Below are positions 46,189-55,931 of a stretch of 64,000 bases of DNA, piece after piece (position 1 is the stretch's first letter; each line of letters begins with the position of its first letter). Location of the stretch: the NCBI RefSeq assembly GCF_029910095.1, contig NZ_CP094526.1:5146001-5210000 (forward strand), read 5' to 3'. The position numbers and the translations under genes are program-made. The notes below the pieces were generated by a model. The model had not been told where the DNA came from, did not search any database, and saw only the letters and a program-made list of their open reading frames with translations. The stretch is from Bradyrhizobium sp. ISRA464. Its GTDB lineage: Bacteria > Pseudomonadota > Alphaproteobacteria > Rhizobiales > Xanthobacteraceae.

Positions 46189-47796
46189 ATGGCAGTGATG
46201 AAGTCAGACGTCGCGGTCGGCAGCGAGGAATATCGCCGCAACCGGCAAGCCTACGAGGCGCGGATCGAAGATCTGCACCGACGCCGCGCCGAAGCCGCGC
46301 TCGGCGGCCCGGAGCGCGCACGGCGCCTGCACAAGGAGCGCAATCAGCTGCTGCCGCGCGAGCGGATCGCCGCGCTCATCGATCCGGGATCGCCGTTTCT
46401 GGAATTCTGCCAGCTTGCAGGCGAAGGCATGTACGAGGGCGTGCCGCCCGGCGGCAGCATCATCACCGGCGTCGGTGTCATCAAGGGGCGCCCCTGCATG
46501 GTCATCGCCAACGAGCCGACCGTGAAGGGCGGCACCTATTACGGCATCACCTGCAAGAAGCACGTCCGGGCCCAGCGCTTTGCCTGGCAGCACCAGCTGC
46601 CCTGCATCACGATGGTGCAATCCGGCGGTGCCAACCTTCCCGACCAGCCCAACATCTTCCCCGACGAGGGCCAGTTCGGCTCGATCTTCTACAACCAGAT
46701 CCGGATGTCCGGCGAAGGCATCCCGCAGATCGCGATCGTCCACGGTCCCTCGACGGCAGGCGGCGCCTACATGCCCGCACTGTGCGACGAAACAGTGATC
46801 GTGCGCAATCAAGGCGCGATGTTCCTCGGCGGCCCGCAGCTGGTCTACGCCGCAACGCGCGAAGAGGTCGGCATCGAGGAACTCGGCGGCGGCGAGATGC
46901 ACAGCCGCATCAGCGGCGTCACCGATCACCTGGCCGAGAATGACGGCCACGCCATCGCGATCACCCGCGACATCGTCGCCAATCTGGGCGAGATCCCCGC
47001 GCAGCGCTGGACGGTCGCTCCGGTGCGCGAACCGGCGTTCGACCCGAACGAGATCTACGGCCTGATCAGCTCCGATCCACGCATCCCGACCAACAATCGC
47101 GACATCCTCGCGCGCCTGGTCGACGGCAGCGAATTCCACGAGTTCAAGCCGCTCTACGGCGACACCCTGATCACGGGCTTCGCCAAGATCATGGGCTTCG
47201 AGGTCGGCATCCTCTGCAACAACGGCGTGCTGTTCTCGGAGAGCGCACTGAAGGCGACACACTTCATCGATCTCTGCTGCAAGCGCAACATTCCGCTGCT
47301 GTTCATCGCCGATGTCACCGGCTTCATGGTCGGACGCGAAGCGGAAGAAGGCGGCATCTCCAAGGACGGCGCCAAGATGATCACGGCGATGGCGAGCGCC
47401 AACGTGCCGAAATACACGCTGATCATCGGCAATGCCTATGGTGCCGGATATCTCGCGATGTGCGGGAGGGCCTTCAAGCCCAATGCGATGATGATGTGGC
47501 CGAACGGCCGCTCGGCGATCATGGGGCCGGATCAGGCGGCCACCACGCTCGCGATGGTCCGCGACGAGGTCCACAAGCGCGAAGGCACCAGCTGGACCGA
47601 TGCCGAGCGCGAAGCCTACATGGTGCCGACCCGCAAGACCTTCGAGGAATTCGCCAATGCCTACAATTTCGCGCGGAACACCTGGTGCGACATGGTGATC
47701 GACCCGCTGGAAACGCGCCAGGTGATGGGCCTGCTGCTCGACCTCGCCGGCCGCTTGCCGGGCCAGCCCACGAATTTCGGCGTGCTCCGGATGTGA
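46189..47796 (+). CDS. Acyl-CoA carboxylase, carboxyltransferase (beta) subunit
   Basis: A 535-residue carboxyltransferase of the methylcrotonyl-/propionyl-CoA carboxylase beta family. Signature segments include GVIKGRPCMVIANEPTVKGG, the oxyanion-hole glycines of GPSTAGGAYMPALCDE and GNAYGAGYLAMCGRAF. Length and the opening (YRRNRQAYEARIEDLHRRRA) are like methylcrotonyl-CoA or geranyl-CoA carboxylase beta. It transfers the carboxyl group from biotin to the enoyl-CoA made by the dehydrogenase just upstream. The start at 46189 has no strong ribosome-binding site; ATG 46198 is possible. Confidence 0.92.
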   Translation: MAVMKSDVAVGSEEYRRNRQAYEARIEDLHRRRAEAALGGPERARRLHKERNQLLPRERIAALIDPGSPFLEFCQLAGEGMYEGVPPGGSIITGVGVIKGRPCMVIANEPTVKGGTYYGITCKKHVRAQRFAWQHQLPCITMVQSGGANLPDQPNIFPDEGQFGSIFYNQIRMSGEGIPQIAIVHGPSTAGGAYMPALCDETVIVRNQGAMFLGGPQLVYAATREEVGIEELGGGEMHSRISGVTDHLAENDGHAIAITRDIVANLGEIPAQRWTVAPVREPAFDPNEIYGLISSDPRIPTNNRDILARLVDGSEFHEFKPLYGDTLITGFAKIMGFEVGILCNNGVLFSESALKATHFIDLCCKRNIPLLFIADVTGFMVGREAEEGGISKDGAKMITAMASANVPKYTLIIGNAYGAGYLAMCGRAFKPNAMMMWPNGRSAIMGPDQAATTLAMVRDEVHKREGTSWTDAEREAYMVPTRKTFEEFANAYNFARNTWCDMVIDPLETRQVMGLLLDLAGRLPGQPTNFGVLRM

Positions 47797-47815
47797 CCGA
47801 TGGAGGACCGCTGTC

Positions 47816-49849
47816 GTGTTTAAGAAGATCCTGATCGCCAATCGCGGCGAGATCGCTTGCCGGATCGCCCGCACCTGCCGGCAGCTCGGCATCGCCGTCG
47901 CCGGTGTCCATTCCTCGGCGGATGCCGGCTCCCTCGCGGTCAAGCTGATCGGCGAATCCATCGAGATCGGGGGTGCCCCGGCGGCCGAAAGCTACCTCAA
48001 CATTGACGCCGTTATCGCGGCCGCCAAAGCCGCCGGCGCCGAGGCCATTCACCCCGGCTTTGGCTTCCTCGCGGAAAACGCCGCCTTTGCCCGCGCGGTG
48101 GAAGCTGCCGGCCGCGTCTTCATCGGCCCCACGCCGGAGACGATCGAACGGCTCGGTGACAAGGCCTGCGCCAAGGCAGAAGCCGCGGCCGCAGATGTGC
48201 CGACAGTCCCTGGCAACACGACGCCGAGCGACGATGCCGGCGAGATTGCGCGGACCGTCAGCGAGCTCGGCCTGCCCGTCATGCTCAAGGCCGCGGCCGG
48301 CGGCGGCGGCAAGGGCATGCGCGCGATCACGACGCTGGACCGCCTCGGCGACGAGATCGAATCCGCCATGCGCGAAGCCAGGAATGCGTTCGGCGGCGCC
48401 GGCCTTATCGTCGAGAAGCTGATCGAGCGCGGCCGCCACATCGAGGTGCAGATTGCCGGCGACGGCAAGGGTAATGTGATCCATCTGTTCGAGCGCGAGT
48501 GTTCGCTGCAGCGGCGGCACCAGAAGCTGATCGAGGAAGCTCCAGCCGCCAACCTGCCCGACCCGCTGCACAAGCGCATCCTTGCCGACGCGGTCCGGTT
48601 GGGCCAGCGCCTAAAGTATCGCGGCGTCGCTACGGTGGAATTCATCGTCAGCGGCGACAGCTACTACTTCCTCGAGGTCAATCCGCGCCTCCAGGTGGAG
48701 CATCCCGTCACCGAGATGGTGACTGGCCTCGATATCGTCGAGCTCATGCTCCGGATCGCGGCTGCTGAAGGACTGCCGTTTTCGCAAGACCAGGTCCACC
48801 TTCGCGGGCATGCCGTCGAAACCCGCCTCTGCGCCGAAAATCCAGACCGCGGCTTCATGCCGTCGACCGGCGAGCTTGCTCACGTGCAGTTCCCCAACGG
48901 CAACATTCGCGTCGAGACTGGAGTCGAGACAGGCTCCGTGGTCACGCCGCACTATGATTCCATGCTGGCCAAGCTGATTGCCCACGCAGACACGCGCGAT
49001 GCAGCGCTTGACCGGCTGGCAATCGCCCTGGACGAAACCTCGATCCTGGGCCTGACAACAAACCAGGATTTCCTCAAGCGCTTGATCGCGCTGCCCGAGA
49101 CGCGGAACGCCACGTTCCACACCCGCCTGATCGACGATGATATCGCCTCTCTCACTGCCGTGAACCGGATGCTGGACGTCGAGGCGTTGGCGATGGCGGC
49201 CTGTTTCTGGCTGCTGCAGGGCCGCCCCGCCGCGTCAACCAATCCCTGGCAGGCGCGGCAGCTCACCGGATGGCAGATGACCTCGGGCGGCGACGGACTG
49301 TCCCCCATCCCGATCCTGCACCTGGAGAGCGGAGATGCCAGCGCTGAGATCCGCCTTGCGCCTCTGGCCGCCGACGGCTCGATGCTGGTCGGCATCGATG
49401 ACGCGCGCATCCGCGTCAAATTGACCAGCCTCGGCGACCACATGTTCGCGGCGATGACCGGGTCGCAACATCGAACCGTTCGTATCCAGCAGCAGGGACA
49501 AACGATCTTCGTTCAGGAGCGACAGAAGCGTCACACGCTGACGGCGATGCCCTATCTCGGCTACATCAGCGCGGCGACCGAGGTCAGCGGCGAGTTGCGG
49601 GCGCCGATGACGGGCGTGGTGTTGGAGGCCAACGCCGCGGTCGGTGATCGCGTCAAGGCAGGCGATACCGTCGTCGTGATGGAATCCATGAAGATGGAAT
49701 TGCGCCTCACCAGCAAGATCGACGGCATCGTGACCGCGATCCATTTCCGTGCCGGCGACACCGTCGAGCGCAATGCGGCGGTTGCCATTGTGGATGCCGA
49801 ACAGGTTGCGCCAGCGCCAAGCCATCCCGCTGCGGACGGCGCGTCATAA
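47816..49849 (+). CDS. Acyl-CoA carboxylase, biotin carboxylase/biotin carrier (alpha) subunit
   Basis: A 677-residue alpha subunit. The biotin carboxylase domain (about 1-450) starts FKKILIANRGEIACRI and has the ATP-grasp loop AAAGGGGKGM and FLEVNPRLQVEHPVTE. A linker region follows, and the C-terminal biotinyl domain carries the biotin Lys at about residue 626 in MESMKMEL. The start is a GTG at 47816 with GGAGG upstream. With the beta subunit it forms a methylcrotonyl-/geranyl-type acyl-CoA carboxylase. No HMG-CoA-lyase gene follows, which is unusual for a leucine-type cluster. Confidence 0.93.
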   Translation: MFKKILIANRGEIACRIARTCRQLGIAVAGVHSSADAGSLAVKLIGESIEIGGAPAAESYLNIDAVIAAAKAAGAEAIHPGFGFLAENAAFARAVEAAGRVFIGPTPETIERLGDKACAKAEAAAADVPTVPGNTTPSDDAGEIARTVSELGLPVMLKAAAGGGGKGMRAITTLDRLGDEIESAMREARNAFGGAGLIVEKLIERGRHIEVQIAGDGKGNVIHLFERECSLQRRHQKLIEEAPAANLPDPLHKRILADAVRLGQRLKYRGVATVEFIVSGDSYYFLEVNPRLQVEHPVTEMVTGLDIVELMLRIAAAEGLPFSQDQVHLRGHAVETRLCAENPDRGFMPSTGELAHVQFPNGNIRVETGVETGSVVTPHYDSMLAKLIAHADTRDAALDRLAIALDETSILGLTTNQDFLKRLIALPETRNATFHTRLIDDDIASLTAVNRMLDVEALAMAACFWLLQGRPAASTNPWQARQLTGWQMTSGGDGLSPIPILHLESGDASAEIRLAPLAADGSMLVGIDDARIRVKLTSLGDHMFAAMTGSQHRTVRIQQQGQTIFVQERQKRHTLTAMPYLGYISAATEVSGELRAPMTGVVLEANAAVGDRVKAGDTVVVMESMKMELRLTSKIDGIVTAIHFRAGDTVERNAAVAIVDAEQVAPAPSHPAADGAS

Positions 49850-49875
49850 TACCTGGCTCGCCGCGCCATGACGCG
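49840..49875. terminator. Weak hairpin between convergent carboxylase and ABC operons
   Basis: CGCGTCAT at 49840-49847 pairs with ATGACGCG at 49868-49875 across 20 nt. It overlaps the carboxylase stop codon and stands between converging operons. The short stem and long loop make it a weak candidate for a bidirectional terminator. Confidence 0.3.
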
Positions 49876-49892
49876 AAGTCGGCCCAATTGAA

Positions 49893-50990
49893 TCAGGGCG
49901 CGGCGATCGTCTGCCCTGACGTGCGGTCGAACAGATGGGCGCGTTCGAGATCGAGGTTGACGTCGAACGGCCGGTCCGGCTCCGCGGCGACGCCGACCTG
50001 CATCTGCGCCGTGAAGGGAAAGTCGCCGACGCTACCGATCACCAGCGTATGCGGGCCGAGCGGCTCCACGTCCTTCACGATCATGCGGATGGACGTCTCG
50101 GCCGGCGCCCCCTGGTGCAGGACATGATCGGGCCGCACGCCCAGCACCACGTGCTTTCCGACGCTGCCGGCATAGGCCGCCTCGCGGGACTTCGGCAGCC
50201 TCAACGCCGTGCCGGATGGCTCGGTGAAAAACAGTCCGCCATCGCGGGCAGCTATCTCACCATGGATGAAGTTCATGCTGGGCGCGCCGATGAAGCCCGC
50301 GACAAACAGGTTGCTCGGCCTCTCATAGATCGTGATCGGATCGGCCGCCTGCTCGATCCGGCCTCGATTCATCACCACCACGCGGTCGGCCATCGTCATG
50401 GCCTCGACCTGATCGTGCGTCACGTAGACGATCGTCTTGGCGAGCCGGCGGTGCAGCGCCTTGATCTCGGTGCGCATCTCGATCCGCAGCTTGGCGTCGA
50501 GATTGGACAGCGGCTCGTCGAACAGGAAGACATCGGGGCTGCGCACGATGGCGCGGCCGATCGCCACGCGCTGACGCTGACCGCCCGACAGCTGCTTGGG
50601 GCGGCGATCGAGATATTGCTCGAGGTCTAGGATCCGCGCGACGTTCTTGACCGATTTCTCGATACTGGCGCGCGACTCGCCGCGCACCTTCATGCCATAG
50701 CCGATGTTCTCGCCGACCGTCATATGCGGATAGAGCGCGTAGTTCTGGAACACCATCGCGCAATTGCGCAGGCCCGGGCGCAGTTGCGTCACATCGCGAT
50801 TGCCGATCCGGATCGTGCCGCCGGTGACGGTCTCGAGCCCCGCGATCATCCGCAACGTCGTCGTCTTGCCGCAGCCGGACGGGCCGACAAGCACGACGAA
50901 CTCCTCGTCGGCGACGTTGAGATCGAGCCCTTCGATGATCTTATAGGGCCCGTATGACTTGCTGACGTTCTCGATCTCGACGTGCGCCAT
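49893..50990 (-). CDS. ABC transporter ATPase (MalK/UgpC type), deoxyribose-type operon
   Basis: A 365-residue sugar ABC ATPase with canonical Walker A (GPSGCGKTT), Q-loop ([11 protein letters not shown]), signature (QLSGGQRQR), Walker B ([11 protein letters not shown]), switch (YVTHDQ) and a TOBE C-terminus. It is the last gene of the long minus-strand operon that begins with deoC. It energises the importer made by the permeases at 52551-54460. Confidence 0.92.
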   Translation of the reverse strand: MAHVEIENVSKSYGPYKIIEGLDLNVADEEFVVLVGPSGCGKTTTLRMIAGLETVTGGTIRIGNRDVTQLRPGLRNCAMVFQNYALYPHMTVGENIGYGMKVRGESRASIEKSVKNVARILDLEQYLDRRPKQLSGGQRQRVAIGRAIVRSPDVFLFDEPLSNLDAKLRIEMRTEIKALHRRLAKTIVYVTHDQVEAMTMADRVVVMNRGRIEQAADPITIYERPSNLFVAGFIGAPSMNFIHGEIAARDGGLFFTEPSGTALRLPKSREAAYAGSVGKHVVLGVRPDHVLHQGAPAETSIRMIVKDVEPLGPHTLVIGSVGDFPFTAQMQVGVAAEPDRPFDVNLDLERAHLFDRTSGQTIAAP

Positions 50991-51016
50991 GGAGTCCTTT
51001 CTGTCTCTCGCAGGTA

Positions 51017-51053
51017 GAGGTCCCGGATGACGGCAGGCGTCACCCGGGACCTC
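51017..51053 (-). terminator. Intercistronic hairpin after binding-protein gene (region E)
   Basis: GAGGTCCCGG at 51017-51026 followed by ATGACG pairs with CGTCA and CCGGGACCTC ending at 51053, a stem of about 15 bp with one bulge and a 5-nt loop. It lies between the binding-protein stop (51063) and the ATPase start (50990), with no T-run. Confidence 0.6.
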
Positions 51054-51062
51054 ATGAGCATG

Positions 51063-52523
51063 CTAGTTCTTGGGCGGCAGGCCCATCGCCGCGCGGTAGG
51101 CGGCGAGCTGTTTGGCACGGCCGAACTCGTCGGTCAGACGATTCCATTCCTTCGCCATCGCGTCGAGCGCCGCCTGCGGCGTCGTCTGGCCGGCGAGCGC
51201 CTTGCCGAGCTCGATCTCCACGACCTCGGTGTAGGAGAAATAGCCGGGCAACCGCATGTCGAGCGCGACGTTCTTGGCGTTGATCGAGTCCGACTGCGCG
51301 CCGAGATATTCCTTGGCCTCTTCAGACGTGAAGATCTTGCTCCAGAGCTGCAGATTGGCGGTGTGCGACTTGCGATAGGGATTGACGCCGCTGCCGCCGG
51401 TGATCGCCGCCTGGCCGGACACTTCCGGGCTGGTCAGCGTCTTGACGAAGTCCCACGCCGCCTGCTGGTTCTTGCCGGCCTTCGGCACGGCAATCTGCCA
51501 GCCGCCGAACGCCATGAACGGGCCCGGCAGAACGGACGGGAACTTGTCCCACTTCTTGGTCTTGGCGTTCCAGATCTCGTCCGAACCGGGCAGCATCGCC
51601 GAACCGACCTTGCCAGAGATCTTCGACTGCTTCGGATCAGCGGCGATGACACCCGTGTCGCCCCACCCGATCGACTCCGCGACCTGACCGCCGGCCACGG
51701 CCGCGTTCACTTCACCAAACGAGAAGTTCAGCGCGTTGGGCGGTCCGAGCTTCGAGGCGCGGATATATTCCTCCAACCCCTTCACCCAGCCCGGATTGTT
51801 GATCTGGGCGTCCATCGTCTCCGGATCAAAGAACATCGCGCCCGGATAGTTCGGGTTGTTGGTGTAGGCCGCCGCGTGGCTGAAGAAGAACCAGAACTGC
51901 TGGCCGCCGCGACGGAACGCTTCGGCCGTTCCCCACAGCCCCTTGTCCGGACGCTGGAAGAACTCGGCGATGTCGAGATACTGCTTCCAGGTCTTCGGTG
52001 GCGCCAGGTCGTAGCCGTATTTGGCCTTGAAGGCGTCCTTTTCCTTGGGATCGTTGAACAGATCGGTGCGGTAGGTGTAGGTGTGCACGTCGCCGTCCAT
52101 CGACTGCGAATAGATCTTGCCTTCCCACACCATCAGGCGTTCGCGGTAGGCCGGCTCGATGTCGTCCCAATCCTTGCCGGACTGCATCTCCTTCGGCATC
52201 TCGCTGAGATAGGGAACGAAGTCCGGTAACCAGGCCGGCGCAAAGCTGACGAGATCGAAGGTCGCATCCGACGACGTGAGCGCGGTCGCGATCTTCGGAT
52301 ACAGCTCCGACCACGGAAACTCGACGACATTGACCTTGCCGCAGGTCTTCTTCGTCCATTCGTCGGCGCCGAGCTTGAGCGCGGACGCGATATACGGTCC
52401 GGTCTGCGACGCCACCGTCAGGGTGACGCCGGAATAATCCGGACTGCAGGCGGCGCTCGCCTGGGCCGTGATACAGGCCGTGGCGAGCGAGGTGGCAAGC
52501 ATCAGAAACGTTCGTCGCAACAT
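51063..52523 (-). CDS. ABC transporter extracellular solute-binding protein (region E)
   Basis: A 486-residue family 1 solute-binding protein. The N-terminus MLRRTFLMLATSLATACITA ends in AQASA before ACSPDYSG, a Sec-type signal peptide and cleavage site. It sits between the permeases and the ATPase. Because the same operon encodes DeoC and a ribokinase-like enzyme, the ligand is probably deoxyribose, ribose or a nucleoside-derived sugar; this is inference from context. Confidence 0.88.
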   Translation of the reverse strand: MLRRTFLMLATSLATACITAQASAACSPDYSGVTLTVASQTGPYIASALKLGADEWTKKTCGKVNVVEFPWSELYPKIATALTSSDATFDLVSFAPAWLPDFVPYLSEMPKEMQSGKDWDDIEPAYRERLMVWEGKIYSQSMDGDVHTYTYRTDLFNDPKEKDAFKAKYGYDLAPPKTWKQYLDIAEFFQRPDKGLWGTAEAFRRGGQQFWFFFSHAAAYTNNPNYPGAMFFDPETMDAQINNPGWVKGLEEYIRASKLGPPNALNFSFGEVNAAVAGGQVAESIGWGDTGVIAADPKQSKISGKVGSAMLPGSDEIWNAKTKKWDKFPSVLPGPFMAFGGWQIAVPKAGKNQQAAWDFVKTLTSPEVSGQAAITGGSGVNPYRKSHTANLQLWSKIFTSEEAKEYLGAQSDSINAKNVALDMRLPGYFSYTEVVEIELGKALAGQTTPQAALDAMAKEWNRLTDEFGRAKQLAAYRAAMGLPPKN

Positions 52524-52550
52524 GGTTTACTCCTCCCTACCTAAGTTTTC

Positions 52551-53588
52551 TTACTTGATGGCTCCGAGCAGCAGGCCCGACCGCATCATGCGGCTCAGCA
52601 GGCCCGCCATGATCATCATCGGAATGATGGCGACCAGCGCCGCGGCGGAAATCGCCCACCATTCATCACCGCGCTGGCTGTTCTGTCCCGCCACCAGGAT
52701 GGGAAGCGTCTGCCACCTGGAATTGGTGAGAAACAGCGCAAACAGGAACTCATTCCAGACAAAGGCCAGCGTGATCATGAAGGTCGCCAGCAGCCCGTTC
52801 ATCGACATCGGCACCACGATGCCGAAGAAGATGCGCCAGCTCGGCACGTTGTCGACCATCGCGGCCTCCTCGACCTCGATCGGCACGGCCTCGAAGAAGT
52901 CCCGCATCAGCCAGACGACGATCGGCAGTGAGAACGCGACGTAGCACAGCGTCAAGCCGACATAGCTGTCGATGAGCTGGAAGCCGAGCCGGCCGATCTC
53001 GCTGTAGAGCAGATACAGCGCAAATGCCGCGACGATCGGCGGGAACATGCGCTGACTGACGAACCAGAACAGGATGTCCTCATTGCCGAGGATCGGTCCT
53101 GGCAAGGGAAGCCGGTTGGCAACAATCGCAACGACCAGCGCGATCGGGAACGCCAGCAGCAGCGCCTGCGGCCGCGTAAAGCCAAGCGTGTTGTTGAAGA
53201 CGAGATAGCCGCCGAGCGCGAGCAGGAGGAAGGCAAGGCCCGCGCCGAGGCGGACCTTGAATTCGAACCGCACCAGCGCATAGGCTGCCATCGCACCGAT
53301 CGTGGTCGCGATCGCCGCGGCCGACAAGCCGACGATGGTCGAGTTCAGGAAGGTCCGGAAGAACTCGCCGCGGATCCCCTGATAGAGATCGATGAAAGCC
53401 TGCAAGGTCGGCGTGAAGTCGACGAACGGCAGATAGGTCGGGCCGCCGACCACGCCCGGCGGCGTCTTGAACGCCGTCACGACCACCCAATAGAGCGGAA
53501 ACACCGTGATCAGGCACCAGACAAGGACGCCGGCAGCCACCAGGCGGCGACTCCACGGCGAAAGTCCGGTCAGGTCACGCCCGCTCAT
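52551..53588 (-). CDS. ABC sugar transporter permease (MalG type), region E
   Basis: A 345-residue CUT1 permease, longer than usual for MalG type because of extra hydrophobic segments in its middle part (around LAFLLLALGGYLVFNNTLGF). The EAA loop is EEAAMVDNVPSWRIFFGIVV. The ATG at 53588 overlaps the stop of the other permease (ATGA); the longer frame to 53969 lies within that gene. Works with the permease at 53585-54460. Confidence 0.88.
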   Translation of the reverse strand: MSGRDLTGLSPWSRRLVAAGVLVWCLITVFPLYWVVVTAFKTPPGVVGGPTYLPFVDFTPTLQAFIDLYQGIRGEFFRTFLNSTIVGLSAAAIATTIGAMAAYALVRFEFKVRLGAGLAFLLLALGGYLVFNNTLGFTRPQALLLAFPIALVVAIVANRLPLPGPILGNEDILFWFVSQRMFPPIVAAFALYLLYSEIGRLGFQLIDSYVGLTLCYVAFSLPIVVWLMRDFFEAVPIEVEEAAMVDNVPSWRIFFGIVVPMSMNGLLATFMITLAFVWNEFLFALFLTNSRWQTLPILVAGQNSQRGDEWWAISAAALVAIIPMMIMAGLLSRMMRSGLLLGAIK

Positions 53589-54460
53589 CGGCGCTTCTCC
53601 AGATGCGGCCGCAGCAGCGTCAGATAGGTGACGCCGATGATCGTGATCGCGATCAGAAACAGGAAGCTCAGCGCCGACGTGTAGCCGAGATTGAACTTCT
53701 TGAAGCCCTCCTGGTAGGCGAACAGGGTCAGCGTCTCGGTCTCCACACCCGGCCCGCCGCCCGTCATCACGAAGACAGTGTCCATTATCTTGTAGCTCTC
53801 GATCAGCCGGATGAAGACGACCGCGGCCGAGATCGGCAGCATCATCGGAAAGGTGATGCCCCAGAACTGCTGCCAGGCGCTGGCGTTCTCGAGCTCGGCC
53901 GCCTCGTAGACGTCTTCCGGCAGCGTCTGCAGGCCGGCCAGCATCATCAGGATCACGAACGGCGTCCACTGCCAGACCTCGACCGCGATGATGCAGGCGA
54001 GCGCCCAGTGTCCATTGGTGAGAAACGGCAGGTTGGCCAGACCAAACTGGCCCAGGAATTGGTTAAGCGGTCCCATGGTCGGGTTGAAGATCATGCGCGC
54101 CACCAGCGCCACGGCCACCGGCGCGAGCAGCATGGGCAACAGCAGGGCGACACGAAACAGCCGCTCGCCCGGCACGCGCGCATTGAGTGCCAGCGCCACG
54201 CTGAAGCCGATCGCGTATTGCAGCCCGACGGCGATGAAAGCGATCAACGTCGTGGTGAAGATCGCGTTCCAGAACCGTGGCTCCTGCAGCAGCGACGCAT
54301 AATTGCCGAGCCAGACCACCCGGGGCGGGATCGGCGGAATCAGCCGATAGCTGAGGAAGCTCGTGGTGAGCGAATAGATCAGCGGAAAGATCGAAATCGC
54401 CAGCACGACGAGCACGGCCGGCCAGATGAAGACATGCTTGATCGGATCATTCCGCATCAT
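53585..54460 (-). CDS. ABC sugar transporter permease (MalF type), region E
   Basis: A 291-residue CUT1 permease with about six membrane segments and EAA loop YEAAELENASAWQQFWGITF. Two adjacent ATGs (54460 and 54457) overlap the ribokinase-family stop. It is translationally coupled on both sides, as expected inside one operon. Confidence 0.9.
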   Translation of the reverse strand: MMRNDPIKHVFIWPAVLVVLAISIFPLIYSLTTSFLSYRLIPPIPPRVVWLGNYASLLQEPRFWNAIFTTTLIAFIAVGLQYAIGFSVALALNARVPGERLFRVALLLPMLLAPVAVALVARMIFNPTMGPLNQFLGQFGLANLPFLTNGHWALACIIAVEVWQWTPFVILMMLAGLQTLPEDVYEAAELENASAWQQFWGITFPMMLPISAAVVFIRLIESYKIMDTVFVMTGGGPGVETETLTLFAYQEGFKKFNLGYTSALSFLFLIAITIIGVTYLTLLRPHLEKRR

Positions 54461-55392
54461 GGAGAGGATCGCTCTCTCAGCAATGCATCGATCTCAGCGC
54501 GCCGCGGCATGGAGGGCGCCGTCCCGGCTCGCGTCACGGAAATGCCGGCCGTCGCTGAGCCGAAGCGCGCAGCTTCGAGCGGATCAGCACCATCCGCGAG
54601 CGCCGCCGCGAAGCCGCCGACGAATGCGTCGCCCGCACCGGTGGTTTCGATCACCTTGCCGGCGGCAAAGGCCGGCACGTGCAGCGAGCGATCGCGCCCA
54701 TGGAACAACGCGCCGCGCTCGCCGAGCGTGATCAGCGCCGTCCCCGCCCCCTTGGCCAGCAACGCGTCGCCCGCGCGGCGGGCACCGGCAAGATCGCCGA
54801 CGGCGATCCCGGTCAACGCCTCGGCCTCGGTCTCATTAGGCACGACATAGTCGCAAAGCGCGAACAGTCCGGCGTCGAGCTTGATCGCCGGCGCGGGGTT
54901 GAACACCGTGATGCTGCCCGCGGCACGCGCGAGCTCCAGCCCGCGCCGCGCGGCATCCACCGGCTGTTCGAGCTGGGTCACGAACACCCGGCTGTCGCGA
55001 ATGGCATCGGCCGCCGCGTCGACATCGGCCGGGCTGAGACCGCCGGCCGCCCCCGGCACCACGATGATCGCGTTGTCGCCGCGTGTCTCGTGGACGTAGA
55101 TGAACGCCGCGCCGGTCGGCGCGTCCGCGGTCTTGGCGACACGCGGCCGGATGCCCTCGGCCTCCCAAGTCTTGATCGCGAGCTCGCCGAAGGCGTCGCT
55201 GCCGATCCGGGAGATGAAGGTCACGCCGGCCCCCGCGCGCGCGGCCGCCACGGCCTGGTTGGATCCCTTGCCGCCGGGCCCCATCGCGAATCCCGATCCG
55301 GCAATGGTCTCGCCAATCGCCGGCATGTTGCCGGCGCGGAAGGCGAGATCGACGACGAAGACGCCGAGGATGGCGACGCCGTTCCTGCTCAT
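54457..55392 (-). CDS. PfkB/ribokinase-family sugar kinase (probable deoxyribokinase or ribokinase)
   Basis: A 311-residue PfkB-family kinase. The N-terminal glycine-rich GFAMGPGGKGSNQAVAAARAG and the C-terminal signature with catalytic Asp, TTGAGDAFVGGFAAAL, match ribokinases. I prefer the ATG at 55392 with GGAG ten bases upstream; a GTG at 55401 overlapping the previous stop is possible. Next to deoC the most economical role is making deoxyribose 5-phosphate, the DeoC substrate. Confidence 0.88.
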   Translation of the reverse strand: MSRNGVAILGVFVVDLAFRAGNMPAIGETIAGSGFAMGPGGKGSNQAVAAARAGAGVTFISRIGSDAFGELAIKTWEAEGIRPRVAKTADAPTGAAFIYVHETRGDNAIIVVPGAAGGLSPADVDAAADAIRDSRVFVTQLEQPVDAARRGLELARAAGSITVFNPAPAIKLDAGLFALCDYVVPNETEAEALTGIAVGDLAGARRAGDALLAKGAGTALITLGERGALFHGRDRSLHVPAFAAGKVIETTGAGDAFVGGFAAALADGADPLEAARFGSATAGISVTRAGTAPSMPRRAEIDALLRERSSP

Positions 55393-55397
55393 GGCGA

Positions 55398-55853
55398 TCA
55401 CTCTCCGTCCGGCCCAATGACGCCCTTGCTGAACAGGAAGCAGCCGTAGAAGCGGCGCTCGCCCGTTGCGATCACGCAGTAAGCCGTCTTGGCCTTTTCA
55501 TAGAAGGCGTGACGCTCGACGCCGACGAGCGGCCAGGACCGCCCCTCTGCGGTGTCGATCGCCGCCTGCACCTCGCGCTGCACTGGCGGCACCTCCTGCG
55601 GCTGTCCTACGATCTCCATCCGGATCGCAGCATCGTCGACGAAAGTGTCGAGCGGCAGTACCGAGAGAATGGCCTCGACCGCCTTCGCGGCACTCACATT
55701 GTCGATGCGCAGCAGCCGGCCGAGAGCCGTCTGGCGCGCGATGGAGTCGGCGGGAAAATTGGTGTCGCAGACCACCACGCGATCCCCGTGACCCATGGCG
55801 CGCAGCGCATAGAGCACGTCGGCGTTCAGCAGTGGATTGATGCTCTTGAGCAT
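55398..55853 (-). CDS. RbsD/FucU-family sugar mutarotase
   Basis: A 151-residue RbsD/FucU protein. The start LKSINPLLNADVLYALRAMGHGD and the end ERRFYGCFLFSKGVIGPDGE, quoted by their ends INPLLN and FSKGVIG, are typical of FucU-like mutarotases, which interconvert anomers of free sugars so the kinase receives the right one. The ATG at 55853 is used; the frame extends 21 codons further upstream without family character. It lies 5 bp before the kinase gene. Confidence 0.88.
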   Translation of the reverse strand: MLKSINPLLNADVLYALRAMGHGDRVVVCDTNFPADSIARQTALGRLLRIDNVSAAKAVEAILSVLPLDTFVDDAAIRMEIVGQPQEVPPVQREVQAAIDTAEGRSWPLVGVERHAFYEKAKTAYCVIATGERRFYGCFLFSKGVIGPDGE

Positions 55854-55931
55854 ATTGCCTCCTCCCTTCCTTGAAATCGTCCGAACTCTGACGGTCCGGA
55901 TCTTGGTTCGCCTCACGGCAAGGCAGTGTCT

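Noticed and set aside
46204..47961. 585-residue minus-strand open frame opposite the carboxyltransferase gene
   Set aside because: Antisense shadow; the plus strand carries an unmistakable carboxyltransferase.
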